A stretch of DNA of 64,000 bases from Lojkania enalia (lineage: Eukaryota; Ascomycota; Dothideomycetes; Pleosporales): positions 389,115 through 453,114 of the forward strand of contig ML986591.1 of assembly GCA_010094045.1 (NCBI GenBank), in the 5' to 3' direction. A program made the translations under genes and the position numbers. The number at the start of each line of letters is the position of its first letter. Position 1 is the stretch's first letter. The notes under the pieces are model-generated. The model saw only the letters and a program-made list of their open reading frames with translations. It was not told where the DNA came from and ran no database searches. Of this stretch, positions 34,617 through 50,600 are shown one piece after another.

Positions 34617-36533
34617 ATGGATTCATCCGTCCCAGAAATTTCTAAACCAGAACATGAGCAGAAAGCAATTCTGTCAAGTCCCAAATCGCCTACCTTAAGC
34701 CCGATACGGGAGCTGAATCAAAAAGACTGGAAGCCGGGTACTGGGGAATGGTTTATCTTCGCATGTCTTGCAGTTGTGTCTTTAGTAGTGGCTCTCGATG
34801 CCACCATAGTTGTCCCGGTTTTACCGGTATTCGCTCTAAGGTGTAACACTCAACATGATTCTAACCTTGTACAGGCAATCGCCAGGGCTTTATCTGGAGA
34901 TGCGACTGATACTTTCTGGACCGGCACTTCGTATCTCCTCACTTGCGCCGTCTTCCAGCCATTTGTTGTGTCTCTGTCAGATATTTTCGGGCGACGGCAG
35001 CTTCTGTTTCTTTCCGTTCTATTATTTACCGTAGGCACCGTTGTCTGCTGTGTTTCCGAGAACTTTACACAACTCCTCGCGGGCAGATGCGTGCAAGGAA
35101 TTGGCGGAGGCGGGACTTTGTCGCTTGGTCTAGTTATTATGACGGACATTGTTCCCCTTCGGCAACGGCCGGTACGTAAGAACGAAGTATAGATAGCGAG
35201 ATCAGTATCCAGATGGTGGCTGAGCTCTAGCAACTAGCCATCCAAGCGGCGTCTTGTTTAAGCTCACCTTCCTGCCATAGAACGCGGCTTGAAATTCTAC
35301 TCGGACCCCCTTTATAATGACCCTTGCTGACTGCAATTCTGCTTTTAGACATACAATGGCATCATCCAAATAGCTTGGGCTATTGGTACTATTACCGGAC
35401 CCCTTGTTGGCGGCTTATTTGCGGATCATAGCACTTGGCGCTGGGTCTTCTACATTAATTTCCCTTTTTGTGCCGTTGGGTTGCTCATGATACCTTTCGT
35501 AGTGCGTCTACAAGCTAAGAGAGTAAGCCTTAAGGAGCGTTTACTCTACCACGTCGATTGGATTGGAAGCACATTTTTCATCGCAGGGACGAGCAGCTTC
35601 CTTATAGGAATCAGCTGGGGTGGCTCGCAGTATGCGTGGGATAGTTTCCGAACCTTGGTGCCTATAATTCTCGGGGTTTTTGGCATCATAATAACCTTGG
35701 TTTGGGAGCGATACGCTGCGAAAACCCCTTTCATTCGTCTCTGGTTATTTAAAAGTCAGCCAGCGAGCGCGGCTTACGCATGTGCGATTCTCCAAGGCTT
35801 GTTGGTCCGTTTTGCCCTCTCATTCAATGATTGTCTTAAGTTAACCATCAGCAAGATGTTCTGTGAACTTTACTACCTTCCAATCTATCTTGAATCCGCC
35901 AAAGCCTTGAGCGCAACACTCACCGGCGTGGGTCTTATTCCAATAACAGGTGCTCTTCTCCCAACATCTGTCACAGTCGGGGCTCTTATCACTCGCTTCG
36001 GGCGCTATCGGTGGGCCATATGGACCGGGTGGGCAGCCGTGATTGCTTCGACTGCCCTCCTTATTATCTTATCTGCCTCCACGCCAACTTACGGATGGGT
36101 GCTCCTCTTTATTCCCATCGGTCTAGGCCATGGCCTCGTACTCATGAGTCTTAACTTCGGTATCCAGGCGCTTGCCCGTGAGCGCGACGGCGCTTATGCA
36201 GCAGCAATGTACACGTTCTTGCGTACTTTCGGAATGTGTTTAGGCGTAGCCATAGGAGGCACCGTATTCCAAAATCGACTCGCCGCTCATCTTCGAAATG
36301 GCAGATTAGATGAGGGGATTGCACGAGATGCGGAAGCTTTTATCACAGTCCTAAAAGATATGGATAGGAATACCTTCCCCGTAGAGAGATATCGGGAAGC
36401 GTATGCGGCGGCTCTTAGAAACGTTTTCGAGGTCTTGACCGGAATCGCCGCACTCGGCGGCGGGATGAGTATATTCATCAGTCACGCAAGCATGGATCGG
36501 GCGTTGGATTCGGAGCATGTAATGGCAGGGTAG
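34617..36533 (+). CDS. MFS transporter, DHA2-type (cluster efflux pump)
   Basis: Four exons (34617-34826, 34875-35171, 35349-35804, 35856-36533) give 546 residues. Intron 2 is long at 177 nt. Intron 3 (35805-35855) is 51 nt without a stop; it is removed because GLLMFCELYYLPIYL restores the family pattern. Motifs: VVALDATIVVPVLP in helix 1; WTGTSYLLTCAVFQP; SLSDIFGRRQ (motif A); AGRCVQGIGGGG; and ADHSTWRWVFYINFP. These are hallmarks of 14-helix DHA2 drug:proton antiporters. A hydrophilic N-terminus of about 45 residues faces the cytosol. Its position after the PKS and P450 points to export of, or self-protection against, the cluster product. The beta-galactosidase starts 473 bp downstream on the same strand, but this is not a sugar-porter type. 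Confidence 0.9.
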
Positions 36534-36675
36534 ATGGCAAGGCTAGATAGTAAAGTAGTAACAAGGAACAAACACCAAAGGAGCAATGCGCCAGAACATT
36601 GCGAATAGAAATCAACGCAATATCAGTCTCTTGCATGCTCCCTGCCAACGAGGATTTGGAAACGATCGGATTTTA

Positions 36676-36835
36676 AAGATGCGCTTGATAGATAGAGATG
36701 CAAGGAGGAAACTAGATTGGGCGCACGTGCTGATCGAACCACTGATAAGTATGTCGCTTATAGATTTCCCCACCACGGACATATATACACCGAGGTACAC
36801 CTAAAACCGCATTCATGCATGTTCGGGCCTGTAAC
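36676..36835 (+). repeat. Diverged repeat, related to 20708-20865
   Basis: See the partner copy. This copy forms the middle of the beta-galactosidase promoter region (36534-37006). Confidence 0.6.
36776..36792. promoter_or_regulatory. CGG-N11-CCG palindrome (Gal4-type spacing)
   Basis: CGGACATATATACACCG lies 214 bp upstream of the beta-galactosidase start. It has the 17-bp architecture of yeast Gal4 sites, and the downstream module includes a Gal80-like protein. A motif with six fixed bases occurs by chance about once per 4 kb, and it lies in a dispersed repeat, so this is only suggestive. Confidence 0.3.
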
Positions 36836-36937
36836 TGCTCCGCATTAACATCACCCCCGCGCTGTCTCGATCTTCCACTGCCCAACTAGGCTTCGGCGTT
36901 AGTTCCTTGTGCATGCACGATGTTGTAACGTGGCTAG

Positions 36938-40158
<3,221 letters not shown>

Positions 40159-40249
40159 AGTGTCATAGAGCCTTTCACAACGCCTTGTAAATCCATACGA
40201 GGCAACGACTTATTCACTAACTGTCCATATTTGTTGGCCGGCCCGGCGA

Positions 40250-41419
40250 CTACCAGCCTTCATCATACTGCCTGTACAGCTTGTCGAACTCTCTCATTCT
40301 CACAACCGCATCGTGCAATCTGGGCCAATTATCTCCGTCTACAACATCCTCCGGCTTCCCGTGCTCAACCCACTTCGCATATCGTTCATACACCTCCGCT
40401 ATAATTCTTGCGCGTATGGGTAATTCTTTCTGCCAATCCTTCCAATCCCATCCCATCTCCCGCACTTCGTCCGTCGCGTGGTCATGTAGTTGGATCGAGA
40501 TCGGTCCATCATATGAATCAGACATGAGATAAGGCCCCGGCGCCTGAACCTTCAATTCGCCCCTCTCCCCATTAACAGTCCAAGTAAGCCCCGGCATGTC
40601 CTTAAAAGGATGGCCATGCCGGAACGTAGCAACTAGAGTCGCACCATCTACAACATTAGCCTTGCTCTTCCCAAGTCGTCCATGAATGGCTAGAAAGTCA
40701 GGGACATCCGGTTCGACCGTGCCTGTCCGCTGGCCGTCTGCGCCGATGATTTTTTTGATAGGTCGCTGGATCTGCATCCTGCTCTCAAAGTCTTCAAACT
40801 CGCCCAGCACCTCATGAGCATAGTCTATTAGATGGCCAAATGCAATATTAATTTGATGGCCTCCAACCTTTCTATTGGCGAAATACGCCACATTCTCCGG
40901 GAACGCGTCCGCTGGTAGTAGATTTCCGAAGGCACGGATCTCGCTACTGAGCACCTTACCAATAGCTCCCGTAGCCAGGATCTCCTTGAGGCGGAGTGTA
41001 ATGGGCGACACGCGGCCTTGGAGCCCGATGATGCTGTTTGGGATTTCTTGGTTCCGGGTGAGGTCCAGGGCTCGCGACAGGTTCTCCGTCAGTGGCCATT
41101 CGACGAAGACAGCCTTGCCCGCGCGCAGAGAGGGTTCGACGGTTCGATAGTGCACGTCAACGCGGGTATTGCAGACTACAAGGTCTATGTCTGGGTCTGC
41201 AGCTAGTGCTGCTGGGTCACCGTATGTCTTGACTGAGTGATCGAGATTGTAGTGTTTCTTGGCTGCTTCAGCAGCACTGACGCTGGAATTGAGGAGTGCG
41301 ACTAAAATATAGTGGGAGCCACCGCGAAGAGAAAGCAGATATGGCAAGTGTGCTTCTGCGGCCCACGCTACTTTTGCGGAGGTAGAGAGCCCGATGAGGG
41401 CTACTCGAATGGGGGCCAT
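40250..41419 (-). CDS. Gal80-like Gfo/Idh/MocA family protein
   Basis: A single exon of 389 residues. The N-terminal Rossmann fold opens with RVALIGLSTSAKVAW, which lacks the usual GxGxxG spacing. The position of the catalytic EKP motif of sugar dehydrogenases reads VFVEWPL, without the lysine, as in the yeast regulator Gal80. Further Gal80-like blocks are GLQGRVSPITLRLKEIL, FGHLIDYAHEVLGEFE and VEPDVPDFLAIHGRLG. The C-terminal half is the family's beta-sheet dimerisation domain. Gal80 binds NAD(P) and represses Gal4. A regulatory role over the neighbouring beta-galactosidase is an attractive inference, but a dehydrogenase or sugar-sensing role is not excluded. A TATATAAG box lies 36 bp upstream of the ATG (minus strand). 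Confidence 0.88.
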   Translation of the reverse strand: MAPIRVALIGLSTSAKVAWAAEAHLPYLLSLRGGSHYILVALLNSSVSAAEAAKKHYNLDHSVKTYGDPAALAADPDIDLVVCNTRVDVHYRTVEPSLRAGKAVFVEWPLTENLSRALDLTRNQEIPNSIIGLQGRVSPITLRLKEILATGAIGKVLSSEIRAFGNLLPADAFPENVAYFANRKVGGHQINIAFGHLIDYAHEVLGEFEDFESRMQIQRPIKKIIGADGQRTGTVEPDVPDFLAIHGRLGKSKANVVDGATLVATFRHGHPFKDMPGLTWTVNGERGELKVQAPGPYLMSDSYDGPISIQLHDHATDEVREMGWDWKDWQKELPIRARIIAEVYERYAKWVEHGKPEDVVDGDNWPRLHDAVVRMREFDKLYRQYDEGW

Positions 41420-41454
41420 GGTGCTTAGCTCTTCGATCGCGGTATTGCAGCGTT

Positions 41455-41462
41455 CTTATATA
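41455..41462 (-). promoter_or_regulatory. TATA-like box of the Gal80-like gene
   Basis: TATATAAG on the minus strand ends 36 bp before the ATG. The short distance implies a very short leader if used. Confidence 0.4.
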
Positions 41463-43123
41463 CCACTATCATGTCGAGGAGATATTATCCTTCCCACACC
41501 GGCCGTAAACGAATATTATCAATCATGTTTGCATGGTTGCTCCAATGAGCGATAGGGGCGCATTAGTAATGTGCCATCTTACAAATCACCATTCATTCCT
41601 TGAGATCAACGGCCCTACCTCTGAGAGAGCTAGTAACAATCACCTGGTAGATAACCCGTATGTATCGAAGACTTGTGGGGAACTGAATTGATTATTGTAG
41701 GAGGGCTGTTGAACCTTTTATATAAAGAGATTTCTTTGTATGAAGCCATACCCCATGAGTAGAGCACGTGACACTGCCTATTATCTTGGGCTTCTCAGAA
41801 ACTTCATTGTCCGATATTATTAGTATAAATGCGTAATATTAAATATCTCAATAGTGCTACTTAGGTCGTGGAATCCCTTGGAGACGCTTGATGTGATGTC
41901 GCAAATTCGGTCTATTAGTAATCTTCTCTCAATATTGTAAGGTTGTATAAGGCACAATTCCTATTGAGGGCTAGCTTTGATCTCATGTGACATTAGGATA
42001 GCTAGCATAAATAGCCTCGATCCTCCATAGATATCAATCAATGCAATTCTCCTCATCTGTCCTGAAAACCTACAAAAATTATAAGCTCTTATTTTTGTGC
42101 ACTTGGGAGAGACATTGGGCTATATATTTTAGTTACGGTATCGAGAACATGACAGGATATAGTATAGGCAGCGTCTTTCATAGTATCGCTAGCTACCACG
42201 ACACATGCATATATTTCGGAGTTGAAGACCCGTCTAGGGAAGCTCATTTAAAAACAAAGACAGAATCTTCCTATTATCTCGCCTCAAATACCTACATATA
42301 TAATCTAGATGCTTGTAAGCCCATAAAGTATTCTACAACCAATAAACCCATCTGTATTTGGATCCTTCGGTATTCAGTCTTTTACATAGTCTATAACGCT
42401 AGTATTCATCCATTCTTTCACAGAGATGAAATACTTCTAAACTAAACGACATCATAGTCTCTATATAGCGCTATTTATATATTTCGCACGCTTAAATCTG
42501 CCTCATGATTTATCTTCCCTCTTTTAATAAAGGTGATCTAATAGCCGCGAATGGCACCATCGAGATCACGATGAAAGCTATAAATATCTCACAGAGATAT
42601 TTAATCTCGATTGTTCTGGAGAGAGGTTTGGCTTGGATTAAGTGCATCAAGCCGTTCTTTGAACAGCTTACTTAGATTCTATACTCGGCAAAGAAGCAAC
42701 CCATATCGGTTATAGGAGAGGCAACCTTGTCGTTAATAAGGAGATGCAAGGCTGGGTTCTTTAGTTGGCTCGATATTCTATCAGTTACTATTTGGCAAGG
42801 CGATCAATCGAAGGCATTAAAGGCATCGAGAAATAGATAGCAGAGATTAAATACCTTCTAACTTAACGATATTCGATGCACTGTTTCATAAATGTGAGAT
42901 TAAATTGCAAAATTACAAGGCGCATACATGAAAACAAAGTGAATGCATTTGCTTACTTAAGTCTTCGACCATGTTTTCTCCCTTCCTTTTCCTAACCGAA
43001 TAGTAACTAATAGATATCATACCTTTACATGGTGATAATTAAAGACTTTTCAGTCCCCTGCCATATTTATATACATCTTCCTCCTAAACAACCTCGTACC
43101 GTAACCACATTTCAGACCCCACC
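41463..43123. other. Intergenic 1.7 kb, AT-rising
   Basis: No gene is supported. A 134-codon frame (42041-42445) starts inside a dispersed repeat and lacks features. 42590-42860 resembles decayed coding sequence but I cannot assign it. A TATTTATATA run near 43062-43071 lies upstream of the small gene at 43124. Confidence 0.5.
41945..42070 (+). repeat. Diverged repeat, related to 20435-20565
   Basis: See the partner copy. It lies just outside the Gal80-like gene, on the far side of the cluster from its partner and in the same orientation. Confidence 0.65.
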
Positions 43124-43436
43124 ATGAGCTCTTCCACGAAAACTCACCACCAAAACGGTCATAAACACACCCAAAAAAAACATACATAAACACCGATCCC
43201 GCAAACGCCGGCACCGACACAGCCACCATCCCGACCGCTCCAAGGAACACACCAGATATGCTCCCTCAAAAGCGCCCGCCTCAAACATAGACCTAACGCC
43301 CCCGAACCGGAGCTCCCAAGCCTTAGACCATGCCATCGAATCTGCCCTCCACACCCTCCAAGCTCGCGTTACCGCCACCCAATCCAGGACCACTACCTTC
43401 GAAACCGCGCAATCCAAACTACAAACCTCGCTCTAG
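43124..43436 (+). pseudogene. Small basic/coiled-coil gene with a homopolymer frameshift
   Basis: ATG in a strong context (CCCCACCATGAGC), with a TATA-like run about 55 bp upstream, opens a His/Lys-rich frame that stops at an early TAA. Ignoring one base of the eight-A run near 43172-43179 joins it to the next frame: an Arg/His-rich stretch (RKRRHRHSHH) followed by a heptad-like C-terminus (LDHAIESALHTLQARV) up to TAG at 43434-43436, about 103 residues in total. Codons are C-rich and not RIP-affected, unlike everything after 43472. It may be a real gene with a sequencing or recent indel, or a retroelement gag remnant. No function is assigned. Confidence 0.35.
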
Positions 43437-43471
43437 TCCCTCCCTCCCTCCCTCCCTCCCAAAAAAAAAAA
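43437..43471. repeat. (TCCC)n microsatellite plus A11 at the edge of the RIP block
   Basis: TCCC repeats at 43437-43460 are followed by eleven A at 43461-43471. Immediately afterwards the composition switches to TA-rich sequence nearly free of CA and TG. Confidence 0.85.
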
Positions 43472-46400
43472 ACTCTAAGAAAACCTAGTCTATATAATTC
43501 TACCTTAACCTATATCCTATTACTAAGTAGCTACTCTAACCCTATCTATACCCTAGGCTAATTAGTAAGACCCTAACCTTAACTCTACCCTACTTACGTA
43601 AGACCCTAACCCTAATCCAACTTATACCTATCTACTAGCCTATATAGTACTATCTAGTACTCTCTAGCCTAAAATAGTATAGAGTAGAATATAGATGCTG
43701 AAGATTTAGAAAGACTATAATAATAGATATAAGACGAACAAAATTAGAAGAATCTTAAATAGCTATAGAAGATAAAACGACGATATAAAGTAGATAATAT
43801 CTCTATAATCGATTTAGCTATTATTATACTAGAAGGAGTATAGCTACTGTTAACTACCTCTATCTAAACTAATCTTCCTTACCTTAAACCTCCTTATATC
43901 TATAAGAAGAAGAATTGTATAGACTATAACTAATAGGTCTAAAACTATAAAAAGTATTTTATCTAGTTACTAGTAGACTTTTAGATAGAAAGGTAGAAAG
44001 TTACTTTTACCTCTAGATATATTTTAGAGTTTTTAAAGACTTTATAGAAGATATATAAAATTATAAAACGCTAAAAGAATATATATTAGATCTTTATATA
44101 AAATATCCTAAAAGTAAAGATGCTAAGCGTATTAGAAACTCTATTAGAATAAAGGTAAGAAGCTTTTAATACTTTAAAAAGGTGTAGATAAAAGATAGAC
44201 TAGTCTTTAACTAACTTATTAAACTATATAAGACCTCTGTAAAAAGAAGTCGGAGAGATAAATAAAGACCGTATAGTAAATAAGTTCATCTTAGCCTTAT
44301 TTAAGCTGATAAGAAGAGATTTAAATCTTCTCTCGAGACTGCAGCTTTAGATACTACTAGAGGTAGAAGAATACGCGAATATAGTCTTTAAGCGTTACTA
44401 AAAGCTTTATAAGAGATAAGAGAGGTGTAATATAGGCAATTATAAGAGGCGAGGGTCTAATATTTTAAGTAAGAGTAATAGTACTCCGAAGAAGGCTAGA
44501 AAGGGCTAGAAACCCCTAAAAAGGTTTGGGAAAGGTAATACCCGTCTAGAACAGCCTCCTATTATATATTAGATATATAGAGAGGAGGGTTATAAATCTC
44601 TTAACTATCTCTAGAAGAAAGGAAAGTTTAAAAAAGCTCTTAAACAGAAGTTGGGAAAAGGTAAGAGTTAGAAAAACTAAGCTTCTTTTCCCTAGCCTAT
44701 ATTAAACTCTTTAAGAAGAGTAGAGAGCTAGGGAAATTATATAAATTACTTTTTTAAACTCCTATAAAGTTGCTTATAGTTAAGATAGTAGTAGAGGGTT
44801 TAGCTGAGAATAATTATTTAATCAACCCGAATATGCAACTAAATCTCCTTAATACTATATTTATAAAATAGTATAGCTTAAAAATCGATCTACTATTAAA
44901 GTTAATAGTAGAAGCTACAAACAGTTCTAAGATTCTAATATATAGGACTACTATCGTAAAGGTTGCTATTAGAGACTCGCGTAGTAAGGTTTAAGTCTAT
45001 AAGATACTATTTATAATATTAGACCTTAAAAAGTATAAGGTTTATCTTAGATTACCCTAGATATAGGATTATAATCCGAAATTAAACTTTCTTAGTAGAA
45101 GAATACTCTTTAGGGGGGTAAAGGTTATAAGCTTGCCCCGGTTCTATAAGATAGTACTAGAGGACGTAGAAAAGTTCGTGGAAACTATTATAGGTAGTAA
45201 AATAGACGTCTATATATACCTAGTTAATTTAGTAGCTATAGTAGATAAAATTAGCGTTAGAACGGGCTAATTACAGCTAGAGTATACCAATTTTAAAGAT
45301 GTATTTAATAAAAAGCAATCCTCGGTACTTATAAAGTATAGGCTTTAAGATTTAGCTATAAACCTATTAGAAGAAACTAGTCTTCTATATTAACTACTAT
45401 ATAATTTATCTTTAGTTAAGCTTTAGTATCTCTAGAAGTATCTAGATAAATACTTATAATATAGATAGATTAGAAGATCCTAATCGTCTACTAGCGTACT
45501 AATCCTCTTTATAAAGAAGAAGAATAGTAGTTTAAAGCTCTATATAGATTATAGAGGCCTAAATAAGATTACTATATATAATTAACACCCCCTTCTCCAA
45601 ATTTTAGAGTCGCTAGAGCGTCTAGCACAAGCTAAGTACTATACTAAGCTTAATATTAGAGAAGCTTACTATAGAATTAGGATAAAGAAAGGAGATAAAT
45701 AGAAGACCGCGTTTTATACTAGATACAGTTCTTTTAAATATACTGTTATACCGTTTAGCCTAATAAATATACTAGCCCAATTTTAAACGTATATTAACTA
45801 GACGCTTACTAACCTTATTAATATAATATATATTGTATACTTAGATAATATTTTAATCTTTTCTAAAATAGAAGAGAAATATATTAAATATATTAAGAAA
45901 ATACTTTAGAGACTACGCAAGGCTAAGCTTTTTATAAAACTTAGTAAGTACGACTTCTATATTAGAGAAATAGACTATCTAGGGTTTATTATTTACTATA
46001 AGGGGATTAAATTTAACTACTCTTAGTTGAAAACTATCTAGAATTAGCTAGTTCTATAAACTATATAAGATATACGGATCTTTATTAGATTTATAAACTA
46101 CTACTATAGGTTTATTATAGGATTTTTAAGGATTTTCTTACCTTTAATAAGATTAACCTAAAAGGGGCTAAAGGCTGCTAAAAGAGGCTATACCTAGAGA
46201 AGAGAAAAAAGTTAAGAGCTAAATATCGGTTAAAAAGAACTAGAGGCCTTCTAATAGTTAAAGGAAGCTTTTTTAAACGTTTCTATTCTAATTTATTATA
46301 AACTAACTCGGCCTATAAGGGTTAAGGTTAATACTTCTAGGAGCGCTATTTTAGGAATTCTTAGCCAGCTTATAGAAGAGTAAGTAGGTAAGATAATATA

Positions 46401-47623
46401 ATAACCTATTAATTTCTTTTTAAGAAAGCTTAGTGTAATAGAATACAACTATAATATATATAACTAGGAACTACTTATAATAGTAGAAAGCTTAGAGTAC
46501 TAGCGTTAGTACCTATAAGAAGTTATATTTAACCTTTATATAGACTATAATAACCTCTATTAGTTTATAGAAATAAAGACTTTAGTCTATTAATATATAT
46601 AATCATATCTTAAGTTTATTAAATACGATTATAATCTTATCTACTAGTCTAGTAAACTTAACCCAGCCGATAGATTATTATATTAACTAGACTATATAAA
46701 GGAAGCGCAGGCACCTTTAAAGAAGTCTAATATAAGATATATTAAATCTATACGCGCTAAAATTAGTCTAAAAAGGGTAGAAAGGACTAATTTAGACTAG
46801 AATAATAGTACTAAAATCCTTAAAGTCTTAGTAGTAGTAATCTATATATAGACTATTTAGAAAGGTTTTCCTCCTATCTAGGAAGTAGAAGAGACCCCTT
46901 CCTTAGACTAAGAATACTATAACGGCCCAGAGTGGGTTAAAAAAGGTAATAAAGGGAAGATAGAGCTAATAATACTTTAAAAGAGGTAAAACGCCTTTAA
47001 TTAGATATATAACTATCCTATAGTAGGTTATAGAAGATAGATAAAGATATATAAGAGAGTATTACGTTAATTTTAGTAGAAAGGTATAAGAGATAATATT
47101 AAAGCCTACTATCGGGATTATTTAAGGTATAGAAGGGTAAAAGCTCCTAGGTATAAGCCTTATAGCCTATTATAACTATTACCTGTACTAAGTAGACTAT
47201 AAGAGTAAATTACGTTCGATTTTATTATAGAACTCCTTCTAAGTCTATTCCTTAGTTAAGTATACAACTTAATTATAGTTATTATTAACCGGTTAACTAA
47301 AATAGCCTATTATATCCCTACTATCTCTATCTAGACTATAGAAGACCTAATATAGGTCTAAATATATAATGTTATCCGACTATATAATATTCTAGAATTA
47401 GTAATATCCGACTGTAATATTCTAACGAAGTTAAAATCTTAGAAGACCTTTTACTATTATTTAGTATTTTAGCAAGGTTTTAGTTTAGCCTATTATCTAA
47501 AGACTAATAGGCTAATAGAAAGATAAAACTAGACGCTCAAGTAGTATTTATATTATTTCTACTATTTAGAGTAAGATAATTAAGTAGTTTAACTATCTAT
47601 AGTAGAGTTTATGTATAATAATA

Positions 47624-50600
47624 ACGTATAGTATAAGCAAGCTGATTACCTAAGCGAGTTAATTATAACGTAGATTACGGGTTAATAGGACATATATATA
47701 AGCGGGATAGTTTTACTATATACGTTACCATCTGTTATTTTAGAGTATCTATTAATAATGCTAACTACTAGTTAGGAAGAACTTGAAAATAGAACTTCTT
47801 TAGCTCTTAAAGCTTTAAATTTAAAGTAATTTTAAAGTCTTTATAAGGTAGTAGTTGCGTATAATATCTCTAAGTCTCGTCTATATTAACGCGTATATAA
47901 TATCTATTTACAACGTATTATATAACTAATAACTTTAAAACTTACTTATACGGAAGAAACTGTTCTTATTTAATATATTCTCGATCTTAAGGTGCAAGGC
48001 TTTCTAGCCCGGCTATCTATCGTACGCGAAACGGCTGATCTTCTACTTATAAGCTATAGGATCGACCCAGCTCCTACTATTAATATTAATTAGCCTTCGA
48101 CCTTCGTTAAATACTATCTAAAGCTTCGTACGGTATATATATATAAATATAACTATTAGCGAAAGTAATATAAAGATTAAGGCCTTATCTAGAGTTAGTT
48201 CAACCTTATATAAAATATAATCGCGAAGTACGGTATCTTTAAAGATAATATCTATAACTTTAATAAGATAGGCTTCTAAATAAACGTGATTTTAACAGCG
48301 AAAGTTGTTATAGAGACTAAAAAAAGATAGTAAAGTTACGTAAAGGTTGTACAGCTAGGTAATCGCGAGTGGGTAATAGTTATTAATAGTATTAGTACGA
48401 CTAGCTAGGCCTTACTAATACTTATAATATTTAAAGTAAAGTAGTATTAAAAGTCTTAGTATAAAATTGTTGTAGACGTTAGTATACCGTAAACCTAGGC
48501 TATTCGTACGAGTAAAAAAGGCTAGATAGATAATAAGATTAGCTTTAAATAGATTTAATACTTTAACAGCACGACTGCAGCTTATATAAAGGGTTAATAT
48601 CGCCTCTTAATTATAGACGGCTACGGCAGCTATTATATAGTATAGTTTAAAGACTTTTATAAATAGAATAGAATTATTATATTCTATATACTAGCGTACT
48701 CGTCTTATCTACTACAGCTACTTAATATAGTCTATTTTAGCCTATTAAAGCGCGTATATAGTATATAAGTCGAAGACCAGGTATAGCTTAGTATTAATTA
48801 TATTATAAAGAACGACTTTTTATTACTATATTACGCAGCGTATATATAAGTAATAACTAAAAAGAATATTAAAGCTAGCTTTATAGCAGCTAGCCTTATA
48901 CTATATAATCTAGAGCGTATGCTTGTAAAGCTACTTTAGTATATACTAATACTACTAACTGTTGTATAAAGCCCTCCGACCTTAGTTTTAAAGACTCTAT
49001 ATATAACCGCTGACCTTAAGTAATAAGTTAAGATAATTAAAACAAGGCGCTATTATTATACGATAGTTAGCTTATTAGATAGCGCGTTTAAAAGATTAAT
49101 TAAGAGCTATAAGATAGTAATACAGAACGCTGCAATTTTAAAAGCTAAGAATACTGTACTTTAAGTAGCAAACGTAAGAAAAACGTGATAGTAAATAAGA
49201 AAATATAAAACTATTATAAAGAACGGTATTCTAATAATTAGTAAAGAGCTTTAAATACTTGAAAACTTATAGTTGTAGTAACAGGCTCAGGTTAAAGCTT
49301 AAGTTAATTATATAGAGCTAGAGGCTCTCGTATAAAAAAAACGAACTATACCTAAATATAGCTTATACAAGTTACTTGAATATAATATAAGAACTTGTCT
49401 AAGGCGTAAAAATTAAGATTATTTACTTCTTTTCTATAAATATTATTGTTGTAGATAGATATTATAATTTAAAGACGTATAGTAGTAAAAACTATCCCGC
49501 TTATATATATATCCTGTTAGCCCGTAATCTACGTTAATATTAAAACTCTACTAAAATCGCGATAATTATACTTTATAATATTATACTATAACTAACAACT
49601 GCAGAATTAATTTAGAAAGAAGCTAGAATATAGCTTATACTTTAAGCTCTTTAATAAAACGCGATACTAATTATACGTTATATTATATTAATCTATAATA
49701 TCTCCTAAAGTATACTTAATATACAAAAGCGAAAAACAGCTCTATAACACGATTACCAGCCTAATTTAATAAAACTTAATAAGACTAAAGAGTAGGTAAT
49801 TATTTAGTATATACTAGATCTAGATATAAGAGGATTTCTACTATAGCTTACTACTATTTAAGATATAGCCAATTTACTGCTAGCTGTACGCTCTATTAGC
49901 TAGGTTAGAAAGAACTAGGTAGAGAACTTTATTAAATATACGCCTAAGCTTAAGGTTAAATTTAATTAAAAGTACGACTATTTAAAAGCTAAATATAAGA
50001 ATACTAAGGTTATAGGAGGTTGGTTCTATCTTATATAGAATATAAAGGCTAAGTATAGTATTATTAATAAAGATATATATAACTTTAATAAATTAAGCTT
50101 TATAATAGGCGTAATATCGATAGAAGTAGTAGTTACTAGCTCTAAGAAACAGAATTAACTAAAGCAGCTCCAGCTAGGTAATTATAAGTAGACTATAGTT
50201 ATCTAGGGTATTAATACAACAGGATAGGTAATACTACCTTTTATTATCTTTATAGGCATCTACTACCTCTCTATATAGTATAAAGAAGATAATATTCTAC
50301 TAACCTAGGCTATACAGATTACTAATAACAACTGGACGATAAATAATATTAGTATTAAATAGTTAAAGTACTTTAACACGTATATAAAGAATTGTACTAT
50401 TAGTATATATCGATTACTAATTCTTAACAGCTATAAGAGTTATAACTCGCTTAAATTTAGATAGCTCTATAAGGAAAAGAATATTATTACTCTCTATATA
50501 CCTCTATATTTATTATACCTACTACAGCTACTAGATATAGGTTATTTCTCGTCTTTAAAGATTGTGTACGGGCGCTAAATCGAGCAGCTAATATATAGTT

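Noticed and set aside
42041..42445. 134-codon plus-strand frame
   Set aside because: Starts inside a diverged dispersed repeat, AT-rich composition, no family features, no intron signals that improve it.
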